From positions 2,108,001 through 2,172,000 of the forward strand of contig NC_010676.1 in NCBI RefSeq assembly GCF_000020125.1: a stretch of 64,000 nucleotides of DNA, given 5' to 3'. Positions within the stretch are counted from its first letter, which is position 1; each line of letters begins with the position of its first letter. A program made the position numbers and the translations under genes. Positions 17,129-25,872 of the stretch are shown here, piece after piece. The notes under the pieces are model-generated. The model searched no databases, was not told the origin of the DNA, and saw nothing but the letters and a program-made list of their open reading frames with translations. The DNA is from Paraburkholderia phytofirmans PsJN. GTDB taxonomy: Bacteria > Pseudomonadota > Gammaproteobacteria > Burkholderiales > Burkholderiaceae.

Positions 17129-18526
17129 ATGAATACCACCACGTCGCAGCCGGCTGCACAAATCGAGGCCGCCGGTAGCAGCAAATCCCACGACGCACTG
17201 CGCGGCGACATGCCGAACGGCTTCGATCCGGCGTCGCTCGATCACCTCGACGCCGGCACGCAACGGCACATTGCGCGCCGCTTACGGCTGCTCAGTCCGT
17301 CGTATCGATTGTTCTACGCCGAGCCCGTCAAGATCGTGCGCGGCGAGAAGGTCTATCTGTACGACGACCAGGGCAACGACTATCTCGATGCCTACAACAA
17401 CGTCGTCTGCGTCGGACATGCCAATCCGCGCATCGTCGATGCCGTCACCCGCCAGCTCTCGACGCTCTGCACGCATACCCGTTACATGCAGGAGCCGATC
17501 CTCGACTACGCCGAGGACCTGCTCTCGACGTTCAACACGTCGATCCGCGCGGGCCAGATGATGTTCACCTGCACCGGCTCCGAGGCCAACGACCTGGCCA
17601 CGCGCATCGCGATGCAGTACGCCGGCAAGACCGGCGTGATCGTGACCAGTGAGGCCTATCACGGCAACTCGCATCTCACCTCGAGCTTTTCGCCCTCGCT
17701 GGGCCGCAGGGCTTTGCTGGGCCCCTATGTGCGCACGGTGCCGGCTCCCGACTCGTACAGAATGACGCCGTCGGAGATCGGTCAGCGCATGGCCGCACAG
17801 GTTGCGTTGCAGATCGAGGACATCCGCCGTCATGGCGGCGGTCTGGCGGCGTTCATCGCCGATTCGTTCTTCTCGTCGGATGGCGTATTCGCCCACCCGA
17901 CCGATGTACTCGCACCGGTAGCCGAGGTGGTGCGCCGCGCCGGCGGGCTGTTCATCGCGGACGAGGTGCAGTCCGGCTTCGGGCGCAGCGGCACGCATAT
18001 GTGGGGGCATGAGCGCCATGGCGTCGTGCCCGACATCGTCACGCTCGGCAAACCGATGGGCAACGGCTATCCGGTGGCGGGCCTGGTCGTGCGTCCCGAG
18101 GTCGTCGCGGGCTTCGGGCAGGACATGCGCTACTTCAACACCTTCGGCGGCAATTCGGTCGCGATCGCGGCCGCGCAGGCCACGCTCGACGTGTTGCGCG
18201 ACGAGCACGTGCTCGACAACGCGCAGCGGGTCGGCGCGATCCTGGCCGAGGGCTTGAACGCATTGGCAAGGAAATACGAATGCATCGGCGACGTGCGCGG
18301 CACGGGCCTGTATTTCGGCGTCGAGATCGTGCGTGACCGCGCGAAGAAGGACACGGACATCGCGACGGCGCTCAAGATCGTCAACGGCTTGCGCCAGCGG
18401 CGCGTGCTGATTTCCGCGACCGGGCCGGACGCGAGTGTGCTGAAGATACGCCCGCCGCTGGTCTTTGGCGCTAACGATGCCGACCGCCTGTTGACGGAGT
18501 TGGATACGGTGCTTGCCGCACTGTGA
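17129..18526 (+). CDS. Class III PLP aminotransferase-fold enzyme, possible phospho-lyase
   Basis: A 465-residue PLP enzyme of aminotransferase class III. The cofactor elements are CTGSEAND (phosphate binding), IADEVQSGFGR (the Asp that pairs with the pyridine nitrogen) and the Schiff-base lysine K308 in TLGKPMGNGYP. The closest recognised group is the AGXT2/AGXT2L family, which includes alanine-glyoxylate transaminases and the ammoniophospholyases for phosphoethanolamine and phosphohydroxylysine. The adjacent kinase favours the phospho-lyase reading. The roughly 40-residue N-terminal extension before the fold is low in conservation. The ribosome site is weak. Confidence 0.8.
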   Translation: MNTTTSQPAAQIEAAGSSKSHDALRGDMPNGFDPASLDHLDAGTQRHIARRLRLLSPSYRLFYAEPVKIVRGEKVYLYDDQGNDYLDAYNNVVCVGHANPRIVDAVTRQLSTLCTHTRYMQEPILDYAEDLLSTFNTSIRAGQMMFTCTGSEANDLATRIAMQYAGKTGVIVTSEAYHGNSHLTSSFSPSLGRRALLGPYVRTVPAPDSYRMTPSEIGQRMAAQVALQIEDIRRHGGGLAAFIADSFFSSDGVFAHPTDVLAPVAEVVRRAGGLFIADEVQSGFGRSGTHMWGHERHGVVPDIVTLGKPMGNGYPVAGLVVRPEVVAGFGQDMRYFNTFGGNSVAIAAAQATLDVLRDEHVLDNAQRVGAILAEGLNALARKYECIGDVRGTGLYFGVEIVRDRAKKDTDIATALKIVNGLRQRRVLISATGPDASVLKIRPPLVFGANDADRLLTELDTVLAAL

Positions 18527-18677
18527 TCGCTAGCGAACGGTCTGACGCGAGCACGTTGCCCGCGCATAAGTCCCGGCAGTCCACCAGCCCCCCGACAAGC
18601 GTATTTGCATTAACCGGTCTTTAACGTCCGCTTGTTGGAGGGTTAATCATCCGGAGAAGATCGCGCCGCATAATTGC

Positions 18678-19451
18678 ATGCACGAATCATCATCCGCGCA
18701 ATTCATAGGAGCAGAAGTGACCACAGCATTCTTATTGCACCGCATCGAAGGTGCGCCTGTTTCGACCTCCTTCCGCAGGGCAGGTTTCGGTCAGAACGAT
18801 CCCTTCGTACGCCATCGCGAGATCGCCTGGGAAGGACCGGACTCGATGGCCGCGGGTCGTGTCAGCTTCATCGGCGAGCTCGACGTGGCGAGTTTTCCCC
18901 ACATCGAAACCATCGTCGTCATGGAAGGCTCGCTCACGCTCGAAGCGGCCGGCATGGCGCCGCTGGTGCTGGGCCCGCAAGAGGGCGCGGTGATCGGCAA
19001 GGGTACTGCGCTTCGCTTCAGGGCGGAATCGCGCGCGCTTTTCGTATTCTGCTGCGCGGCTTCCAACATGCCGACCAAAACAGGCTTGGTCCCGTTGCGC
19101 GCGGAAGCCGACTTCAAGCCATCCGCAACGCTTCCAGCAGAGGTACTACTGGGCCCGGCTCCCGAATGTCGCAGCGACAACGTATTCACCGACGACGATG
19201 CGCAGTACAAAGCGGGTACGTGGGATTCGACGCCTTACCATCGGATCATCCGCCCGCATCGCGTCAACGAGTTCATGCACCTCCTGGCCGGCGGCGTGCG
19301 ATTCGCCGAGCCTGACGGCAGCGTGCTGTCGCTCGGCGCCGGCGACGCGCTCTTCGTGCCGCAGGGTGCGTCGATCGGATGGGAAAGCAGCGAACGCGTG
19401 GCGAAGTTCTACGTTACGCAAACCGTCCAGGCTCCAGTCGAACGAAATTGA
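18678..19451 (+). CDS. Bicupin protein
   Basis: A 257-residue protein with two cupin barrels: residues 45-120 (FPHIETIVVMEGSLTLEAAG, then GAVIGKGTALRF) and residues 165-245 (GTWDSTPYHRIIRPHRVNEF, HLLAGGVRFAEPDG, GDALFVPQG). The second barrel keeps histidine and glutamate ligands and looks metal-competent; the first has fewer. An in-frame start a few codons later is possible. It ends 2 bp before the FAD oxidoreductase, so the two are surely co-translated, and similar cupin/DAO-oxidase pairs occur in amine catabolic loci. Whether it is an enzyme or a sensor is not clear. Confidence 0.8.
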   Translation: MHESSSAQFIGAEVTTAFLLHRIEGAPVSTSFRRAGFGQNDPFVRHREIAWEGPDSMAAGRVSFIGELDVASFPHIETIVVMEGSLTLEAAGMAPLVLGPQEGAVIGKGTALRFRAESRALFVFCCAASNMPTKTGLVPLRAEADFKPSATLPAEVLLGPAPECRSDNVFTDDDAQYKAGTWDSTPYHRIIRPHRVNEFMHLLAGGVRFAEPDGSVLSLGAGDALFVPQGASIGWESSERVAKFYVTQTVQAPVERN

Positions 19452-19453
19452 TC

Positions 19454-20779
19454 ATGTCCCCTCCGCTGACTCACATTCAAACTTCACCCACGCTGCCTGC
19501 CGCCGCCGACGTGGTCGTGATCGGAGGCGGCATCATCGGTGTCTTTGCTGCCTATTACATGGCCCAGCGCGGCGTTTCAGTCGCACTGGTCGAGAAGGGC
19601 AGGATTGGCGCCGAGCAGTCGAGCCGCAACTGGGGCTGGTGCCGACAGCAAAACCGCGACGAGCGTGAATTGCCGATCGCAAGCAAGAGCCTCGATCTGT
19701 GGGAACGATTTGCCGTCGAATCCGGTGAGGACACGGGGTTTCATCGCTGCGGGCTGTTGTATCTGAGCAATGACGACGCGGAGCTGGCCCGTTGGGCAAG
19801 TTGGGGCGACTTTGCGAAGACGGCGGGGGTGACGACCTACCTGCTCGATAGCAAGCAAGCCGCCGAGCGCGGGAAGGCGACAGGGAGGGCCTGGAAAGGC
19901 GGCGTCTTCTCGCCCAGCGACGGCACGGCGGACCCCGCGAAAGCCGCGCCCGCCGTGGCAACCGCACTCATGAAGCTGGGAGGCAGCGTTACGCAGCAGT
20001 GCGCGGCGCGCGGCATCGAACTGGAGGGCGGCCGAGTCTGCGGCGTCGTCACGGAAGCCGGAGTCATCAAAACCCGCACAGTCGTGCTTGCCGGCGGCGC
20101 GTGGGCGTCCGCATTCTGCCGCCAGCTCGGCATCCGCTTTCCCCAAGCATCGATCCGCCAATCCATCCTTAGCGTTTCACCTGTCGAGACTCCCTTGCCG
20201 GATGCGTTGTTCACTTCCGGCGTATCGATCACCCGCCGAACCGACGGACGCTACGCACTGGCAATCAGCGGACGCGCGCGCGTGGACGTGACGCCGCAGT
20301 TCCTGCGATTCGCCCCGCAATTCGTGCCCATGTTCGCCAAGCGTTGGCGTAACCTTCTGCCGGGCGGACTGGAAGGCGTGCGCGGCGGTCATGAAACGCT
20401 CAAGCGGTGGCAACTCGACGCGCCCACGCCCATGGAGCGGGTACGCATCCTGGATCCGAAACCCGATATGCCTACCGTGAGGGAAACGCATCGCCGCGCC
20501 ATCGAACTGCTGCCCGAACTTGGCAAAGCGAAAATCACACACGCGTGGGCAGGTTTCGTCGACAGCACACCCGACGGCGTGCCGGGTATCGGGGAAGTGC
20601 CGGGCGTACCGGGATTGATCCTGGCCGCGGGCTTTTCCGGTCACGGGTTCGGGATCGGGCCCGGCGCTGGACATCTGATCGCGGATCTGGCCACCGGTGC
20701 GGCGCCGATCGTCGACCCTATCCCGTATCGGCCTGCCCGATTCGCCGACTCGGCATGGGGCAAGGTCGCTGACTTTTAA
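19454..20779 (+). CDS. FAD-dependent amine/amino acid oxidoreductase (DAO family)
   Basis: A 441-residue flavoprotein starting at the ATG at 19454, two bases after the bicupin stop; an upstream frame overlaps the cupin gene and is rejected. The dinucleotide fold is DVVVIGGGIIGVFAAYYMA followed by VALVEKGRIGAEQSSRNWGW, and the C-terminal flavin-binding segment is AAGFSGHGFGIGPGAG. It belongs to the D-amino-acid oxidase/glycine oxidase fold and should oxidise a secondary or primary amine to an imine or aldehyde, which would suit the RidA protein encoded nearby. The substrate is unknown. Confidence 0.88.
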   Translation: MSPPLTHIQTSPTLPAAADVVVIGGGIIGVFAAYYMAQRGVSVALVEKGRIGAEQSSRNWGWCRQQNRDERELPIASKSLDLWERFAVESGEDTGFHRCGLLYLSNDDAELARWASWGDFAKTAGVTTYLLDSKQAAERGKATGRAWKGGVFSPSDGTADPAKAAPAVATALMKLGGSVTQQCAARGIELEGGRVCGVVTEAGVIKTRTVVLAGGAWASAFCRQLGIRFPQASIRQSILSVSPVETPLPDALFTSGVSITRRTDGRYALAISGRARVDVTPQFLRFAPQFVPMFAKRWRNLLPGGLEGVRGGHETLKRWQLDAPTPMERVRILDPKPDMPTVRETHRRAIELLPELGKAKITHAWAGFVDSTPDGVPGIGEVPGVPGLILAAGFSGHGFGIGPGAGHLIADLATGAAPIVDPIPYRPARFADSAWGKVADF

Positions 20780-20950
20780 ACGGGCGGGAGGCGCGGTTAG
20801 TGCAACAAACGCCGTGCCACCTGAAGGGTGAGCACGGCAGCGCAAATGATGCGCTCTCAACAACGATTCGGATTCCGTAGGTTTTCAATCCGAGCCGCTT
20901 TACCAAACGAATAGCATCGAGTCTGCAGCGTTATCACGTCAGGAGTGAAG

Positions 20951-22228
20951 TCATTGCAGTGTGTCCTTGAGTCGGTACCATGCCCCCACGAAAGGCAAAA
21001 ACCACGGCTTGCCGAAGTGCCCCGGAATAGCGGGCCAGTCGAAGTCCTTCCACGGATTGAGATCGGCGCGTCCGTCCATGATCTCCGCCATCAGCGTACC
21101 CATCAGCGTGGCCATGTGCGTGCCGTGTCCGCTATAGCCCATCGAGTAGTACATGCCGTCTCGCTCACCCGCGCGCGGCAGACGATTGGCGGTCATGTCG
21201 ACCATGCCGCCCCAGCAATAGTCGATGCGCACGTCGGCCAATTCGGGAAACACGGCGATCATCTGCTGTCGCAAGATCATTCCGCTTTTTTCGTCCGAGC
21301 GGGGGTTCGACGTCGCGAAGCGCGCGCGACCGCCGAACAATATCCGGTTGTCGGGCGTGACGCGAAAGAAGTTGACGAAGTTTTTCGTGTCGGTGGCCAT
21401 TCGGCGCGTCGGCAGCAGCCGATCGAGCCGTTGCGTCGGCAAAGGCTCGGTGACGATGATGAAAGCTCCCACCGGCACGATTCTGCGCCGGACCCAGCCG
21501 AACGGTCCCAGTTGCGAGATGCCGCTCGCCAACAGCACTTGCGGTGCGCGGATCTCTCCGCGCGGCGTTCGCGCCACATAGGCGCCGCCGGATTCTCTTC
21601 GTAAATCCAGAACCGGCGCATGCTCCAGAATCTGCGCGCCACGCGCCTGCGCAGCCGTCGCGAGACCACGGACATAGCGGCCCACATGCATACCGGCGCT
21701 CTTCTCGAAGATCAACCCGCCGTGATAGCGGTCCGAGCCGATCTCGTCGCGTAGCTCCGCCTTTGTCACGAGACGCGTATCGGGGTCCACGCCCGCGGCA
21801 AGCAACGCCTGACTTCGCGCGAGCTTGTCGAAATGCTCCGGCTTCGCCGCGAGCTTGAGCTTGCCTCTACGAACGAAATCGCAATCGATCGACTCTTCCC
21901 TGACCAGCCGCTCGACCGTGTCGACCCCTGCGTCGAACGCGAGATAGAGCCGGTTGGCCAATTCCACGCCGATCCGCTGCGAGAGCGAAGCGTAATCCTG
22001 CGCGAAGCCGTTGTTGCACATGCCGCCGTTGCGGCCCGACGCCGCCTGCCCCACGGTGCCCGCCTCGCAGACAACGACGCGCGCGCCCTTCCTGGCGAGC
22101 GCCAATGCAGCCGCAGAGCCGGTGATCCCGGCGCCCACCACGATTACGTCGCAGCGTTCGCCATGCAGATCAGGCGCATTGCCGACAAATGGCTCGGACG
22201 TATCCAGCCAGTAAGAACTAAACCGCAT
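20951..22228 (-). CDS. FAD-dependent oxidoreductase, PuuB/OrdL type
   Basis: A 425-residue DAO-family flavoprotein starting at the ATG at 22228, four bases after GGAGAG. It begins with the family's Trp/Tyr-rich leader (SSYWLDTSEPF), then the Rossmann motif DVIVVGAGITGSAAALALA and SGRNGGMCNNGFAQDY, and ends with GYSGHGTHMATLMG. This is typical of gamma-glutamylputrescine oxidase-like enzymes (PuuB, OrdL). It follows the RidA gene by about 40 bp on the same strand, so oxidation of an amine to a reactive imine followed by RidA hydrolysis is a reasonable reading. No gamma-glutamylputrescine synthetase gene is in the window. Confidence 0.87.
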   Translation of the reverse strand: MRFSSYWLDTSEPFVGNAPDLHGERCDVIVVGAGITGSAAALALARKGARVVVCEAGTVGQAASGRNGGMCNNGFAQDYASLSQRIGVELANRLYLAFDAGVDTVERLVREESIDCDFVRRGKLKLAAKPEHFDKLARSQALLAAGVDPDTRLVTKAELRDEIGSDRYHGGLIFEKSAGMHVGRYVRGLATAAQARGAQILEHAPVLDLRRESGGAYVARTPRGEIRAPQVLLASGISQLGPFGWVRRRIVPVGAFIIVTEPLPTQRLDRLLPTRRMATDTKNFVNFFRVTPDNRILFGGRARFATSNPRSDEKSGMILRQQMIAVFPELADVRIDYCWGGMVDMTANRLPRAGERDGMYYSMGYSGHGTHMATLMGTLMAEIMDGRADLNPWKDFDWPAIPGHFGKPWFLPFVGAWYRLKDTLQ

Positions 22229-22268
22229 TGCACTCTCCAACGCTGGCGCACCAATTCGATCTGAGCGA

Positions 22269-22673
22269 CTAGACGCAAGCCACCGCTTCGACTTCGATCT
22301 TCAGACCGAAATGCAGCGCGGGAACCGGGACCACCGCGCGAGCGGGTTTCGCCGCTCCAGTCCAACGCGCATAGATCTCGTTGAACGTCGCCCAATATTC
22401 GATATCGACGATATACACACGAACCTGGACCAGTTTCGTGACGTCGCTGCCCGCGCCGGCCAGCGCCGTAGCCAGATTGGCCAACACCTGCTCGGCCTGC
22501 GCTTCGAACGGCTGGTCGGTGAGTTTTCGTCCTGTCGGATCGATCGGCAACTGCCCGGAGACGAAAACCATCCCGTTCGCTATCGAGACGTGGCTGTAGT
22601 GGCCGCCAGGCGGCGCCAGTCCCTCGGGGTTGATCGTCCTCGGGCACTGCTCACTACGTTCACGTTTATCCAT
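22269..22673 (-). CDS. RidA/YjgF family imine deaminase
   Basis: A 134-residue RidA-fold protein. It has the FVSGQLPIDP strand, the QAEQVLANL helix, and the conserved arginine in AKPARAVVPVPAL that hydrolyses 2-imino/enamine acids in active members, followed by IEVEAVA. It is the first gene of a two-gene transcript with the PuuB-like oxidase and would clear imines made by it. The divergent LysR gene at 22874 probably controls the pair. The upstream region contains a 4 x 12-bp tandem repeat. Confidence 0.88.
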   Translation of the reverse strand: MDKRERSEQCPRTINPEGLAPPGGHYSHVSIANGMVFVSGQLPIDPTGRKLTDQPFEAQAEQVLANLATALAGAGSDVTKLVQVRVYIVDIEYWATFNEIYARWTGAAKPARAVVPVPALHFGLKIEVEAVACV

Positions 22674-22732
22674 GGGAAGCGCTCATAGGGGTGGGAAGTC
22701 TGCCTGCCGCTGCCGGGACAAAGCCGGATAGC

Positions 22733-22780
22733 GGTGGCGTTTGCGGTGGCGTTTGCGGTGGCGTTTGCGGTGGCGTTTGC
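22733..22780. repeat. Tandem 12-bp repeat, four units
   Basis: Four perfect copies of GGTGGCGTTTGC fill 22733-22780, inside the divergent promoter region between the RidA gene (leftward) and the LysR gene (rightward). A frame read leftwards through the repeat gives a (Ala-Asn-Ala-Thr) pattern, which I regard as a by-product. Confidence 0.95.
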
Positions 22781-22873
22781 GGGTTTCACAAAGCCTCATT
22801 ACGTGAGCCACTATAGGAAAAATAATATTTCCCGTGTTTAATATCCAATGAACTCCTCATTAACAGGCGCTTA

Positions 22874-23794
22874 ATGCTCCGATTAGAAGACATGCAACTG
22901 CTCCGCGCGCTCGGCGCGTCGCAATCGCTTGCCGCGGCCGCAAGGCTGCTGGATCTTACGCCGCCCGCGGTCACGGTGCGGCTTCAGCGTATCGAGGAGC
23001 GCATGGGGGTGCGTCTTGCCACGCGCGCGGCCAGGGGGATTTCCCTCACTGACGAGGGGCAGCGGCTTACTCAGGAGGCCATCGACATTCTCGAGAGGAT
23101 CGAGTCGATTCCTTCGCGCATTTCCGGAGAGGCGGCTGGCGTGAGCGGCCATCTGCGCGTCGTGGCGCCGTTTGGGTTCGGTCGCGAATATGTCGCGCCG
23201 CTCGTTCGCGATCTGCATCGCTCACATCCCAACCTCGCGATTTCGCTCATCCTGGTTGAAAGTCCCCTCGCCGCCGCGTCGGGTGCGGACGTCGTCATTT
23301 CCATCGGCCACATCAAACGTTCGTCCTGGGTAGGACATTTTTTGGCGCCGAACGACCGCTTCCTGTGTGCGAGCCCCGCCTTGGCGCGCGGCCTGTCGAA
23401 GCTCAAGCACCCGTCCGAGCTGACCCAGCACGCCTACCTGACCTTGCGAGAGAACGACGAAGACGTGACACGTCTGCGTTTCACTCAACACGATGCAGCG
23501 GGCAAACGGACGAGCAAAGCCGTCGCGGTTCGGTTGAGCAGCGCACTGTCTTCGAACGACGGCACCGTTGTGAGGGATTGGGCGCTGGACGGTCTGGGCG
23601 TCGTCGCGCGATCCGAATGGGACTGCGCCCGGCTGGTCGCGGAGGGAAAGCTCAAGCGCGTGCTGCCGGCGTGGCGCCTCGAACCCGCGCCGGTCATCGC
23701 CCTCACGCCCACGCGGCAGGGGCTGACGATCCGTCAGCGCGTGTTCCTGGAAGCCGCGAAACAAGCCTTCGATCCAGCGCCCTGGCGGAAATGA
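22874..23794 (+). CDS. LysR-type transcriptional regulator
   Basis: A 306-residue LysR regulator: N-terminal winged HTH (LRALGASQSLAAAARLLDLT followed by VTVRLQRIEERMG and SLTDEGQRL) and a periplasmic-binding-protein-like effector domain starting near residue 90 (GHLRVVAPFGFGREYVAPL). It is divergent from the RidA/oxidase pair and is the likely ligand-responsive regulator of those genes. The AT-rich stretch 22800-22873 probably holds its binding site; no clean T-N11-A motif was assigned. Confidence 0.9.
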   Translation: MLRLEDMQLLRALGASQSLAAAARLLDLTPPAVTVRLQRIEERMGVRLATRAARGISLTDEGQRLTQEAIDILERIESIPSRISGEAAGVSGHLRVVAPFGFGREYVAPLVRDLHRSHPNLAISLILVESPLAAASGADVVISIGHIKRSSWVGHFLAPNDRFLCASPALARGLSKLKHPSELTQHAYLTLRENDEDVTRLRFTQHDAAGKRTSKAVAVRLSSALSSNDGTVVRDWALDGLGVVARSEWDCARLVAEGKLKRVLPAWRLEPAPVIALTPTRQGLTIRQRVFLEAAKQAFDPAPWRK

Positions 23795-23892
23795 TGTCCC
23801 GATTGATCGTGGTGGAACATCTGTTCTGTCGCGCCAGGGATAACAGGCCGAGCATGACGCCGCATGCACAGGATTGCTTATGTGATCGGCAA

Positions 23893-24771
23893 CTAGAACT
23901 GTGCGGCGCCGCCGATCGCATCCAGTTCCGCGCACACCTGGGCGGACAATTTCAATTGCGACGCCTGCAGGTTTTCACGCAGATGCCCGACGCTCGACGT
24001 GCCGGGGATCAGCAGAATGTTAGGTGACCGCTGCAACAGCCAGGCGAGCGCCACTTGCATCGGCGTCGCGCCGAGTGTTTGTGCAATCTCCGACAGCGCC
24101 GACGACTGAATCGGCGTGAACCCGCCTAGCGGGAAAAACGGCACGTACGCGATGCCCGCCTCCGCAAGTTGGCCGATCAATGCATCGTCGTGCCGATGAA
24201 CCAGGTTGTAGTGGTTCTGCACGCAGACGATCTCCGCGATGCGCCGCGCCTCCTCGATCTGCGTCGCCGTCACGTTGCTCAAGCCGATATGGCGCACGAG
24301 TCCGCGTTGTTGCAGTTCGGCCAGCGCCGTGACCTGCTTTTCGATCGACCCTTCGGCAGGCGCGTGAATATCGCCCATGGCCCGCATGTTCACGACTTCG
24401 AGCGCGTCGAGACCGAGATTGCGCAGATTGTCGTGCACGCCGCGCTCGATATCGGCCGGTTCGAACGCCGGCAGCCACGCGCCGTCGCTGCCGCGCACCG
24501 CGCCCACCTTGGTGACGATCACGAGGTCGCCGGGATAAGGATGCAGCGCTTCGCGGATCAACTGGTTGGTAATGTGCGGCCCGTAAAAATCGCTCGTATC
24601 GATGTGATTGACGCCCGACGCCACCGCTTCGCGCAGCACCGCGAGCGCCGCGCCGCGATCCTTCGGCGGACCGAATACGCCGGGGCCGGCCAGTTGCATG
24701 GCGCCGTAACCCATGCGGCGCACGGGGTGGCCGGCGAGCGGAAAGGTATCCGTAGTGCTGAGATTCGACAT
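23893..24771 (-). CDS. pdxI: PdxI-like aldo/keto reductase (pyridoxal reductase)
   Basis: A 292-residue aldo/keto reductase starting at the ATG at 24771 with AAGGAG 8 bp upstream. The catalytic Asp58, Tyr63 and Lys88 are present (NHIDTSDFYGP, IVTKVG), but the usual active-site His is replaced in EVVNMRAMG. The sequence closely resembles what I know of E. coli PdxI (YdbC), including GYGAMQLAGPGVFGPP, VHDNLRNLGLD and PNILLIPGTSSV, so pyridoxal reduction to pyridoxine with NADPH is the best guess. It is divergent from a LysR gene whose start lies about 100 bp away. Confidence 0.82.
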   Translation of the reverse strand: MSNLSTTDTFPLAGHPVRRMGYGAMQLAGPGVFGPPKDRGAALAVLREAVASGVNHIDTSDFYGPHITNQLIREALHPYPGDLVIVTKVGAVRGSDGAWLPAFEPADIERGVHDNLRNLGLDALEVVNMRAMGDIHAPAEGSIEKQVTALAELQQRGLVRHIGLSNVTATQIEEARRIAEIVCVQNHYNLVHRHDDALIGQLAEAGIAYVPFFPLGGFTPIQSSALSEIAQTLGATPMQVALAWLLQRSPNILLIPGTSSVGHLRENLQASQLKLSAQVCAELDAIGGAAQF

Positions 24772-24874
24772 GACGCGCTCCTTGGTGAGTGGTTGAATGC
24801 AAGTATGGACCGGGTTGCGCTGTTGAATAAAGCCGTCTAACGTGTACGGGTTGTTCAACATTCTGCACAATCGC

Positions 24875-25774
24875 ATGGAACTGAATGATCTCGCTGCCTT
24901 TGTCTCAGTCACCCGCGCGGGCGGCTTTCGCGACGCGGCGCGCATCGGCGGCGTGTCGGCGTCGAGTCTGAGTATTGCCGTGCGCCGCCTCGAAGCCAGG
25001 CTCGGGCTGCGCCTGCTCAACCGCACCACGCGCAGCGTGGCGCCGACCGAGGCCGGCTTGCGGCTCATCGAGAAGCTGACGCCGCTCTTCAGCGAAATGG
25101 AAGCGGCGCTGGACGTGCTGAACGTGTTCCGCGACAAGCCGGCTGGCACGCTCAAACTCAACGTGCCGTCGAGCGCCGCGCGCATCGTTTTGCCGGGCAT
25201 CATCGCCGCGTTCCTGAAGACGTATCCCGACATCCGCGTCGAAGTCGTGGTCGAAGACGGGTTCGTCGACGTGCTGTCGATCGGTTGCGACGCCGGCATT
25301 CGCTACGACGACCGGCTCGAGCAGGACATGATCGCCATTCCGATCGGGCCGCGCGTGCAACGCTTCGCCACGGCGGCGGCGCCGGGCTATCTCGACACGC
25401 ACGGACGTCCCGATCATCCCAGCGAGCTGCTTTCGCACGCGTGCCTGCGCGGTCAATTCGCCGGCGGCGCCACGCCGATCTGGTATTTCGAGCGCGACGG
25501 CGAAGTCTTGCAGTTGAATCCATCGGGGCCGCTGCTGGTGCGACCGGGCGCAGCGATCGATCTCGCGGTGAGCGCGGCCGTCGCGGGCGTGGGCGTCATT
25601 CACCTGTTCGAAGACCTGCTGCGCCCGCACCTCGACAGCGGCGCGTTGGAGCCGATTCTGGAGCCGTGGTGGCAGCGTTTTTCGGGTCCATTTCTGTACT
25701 ATCCGGGGCGTCGTCATTTGCCGGCGCCGCTGCGCGCGTTCGTCGATTTTTTGAAGGCGATCGATTCCGATTGA
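24875..25774 (+). CDS. LysR-type transcriptional regulator
   Basis: A 299-residue LysR regulator; the ATG at 24875 (MELNDLAAFVSV) gives the standard family start, and a GTG at 24842 is the alternative. The HTH reads GGFRDAARIGGVSASSLSIA and the dimer helix follows with VRRLEARLGLRLLNRTTRSV. The effector domain (GTLKLNVPSSAARIVLPGI) resembles the CrgA/AaeR-like subgroup. It is divergent from the pdxI-like reductase and probably regulates it; this subgroup often controls adjacent oxidoreductases. Confidence 0.9.
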   Translation: MELNDLAAFVSVTRAGGFRDAARIGGVSASSLSIAVRRLEARLGLRLLNRTTRSVAPTEAGLRLIEKLTPLFSEMEAALDVLNVFRDKPAGTLKLNVPSSAARIVLPGIIAAFLKTYPDIRVEVVVEDGFVDVLSIGCDAGIRYDDRLEQDMIAIPIGPRVQRFATAAAPGYLDTHGRPDHPSELLSHACLRGQFAGGATPIWYFERDGEVLQLNPSGPLLVRPGAAIDLAVSAAVAGVGVIHLFEDLLRPHLDSGALEPILEPWWQRFSGPFLYYPGRRHLPAPLRAFVDFLKAIDSD

Positions 25775-25872
25775 TGCGGGGACGTGAAACGCGCAGGGCG
25801 ATTTGTCCGTTTGCCGAGCCAAACCACACGCGCGGCTCGGTATAAATTGCCCGTTGCTCTGCGAGTCATCAG

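Noticed and set aside
22580..22789. Minus-strand frame beginning with four Ala-Asn-Ala-Thr units
   Set aside because: It arises from the 4 x 12-bp DNA repeat and runs into the RidA gene in the wrong frame; no ribosome site.
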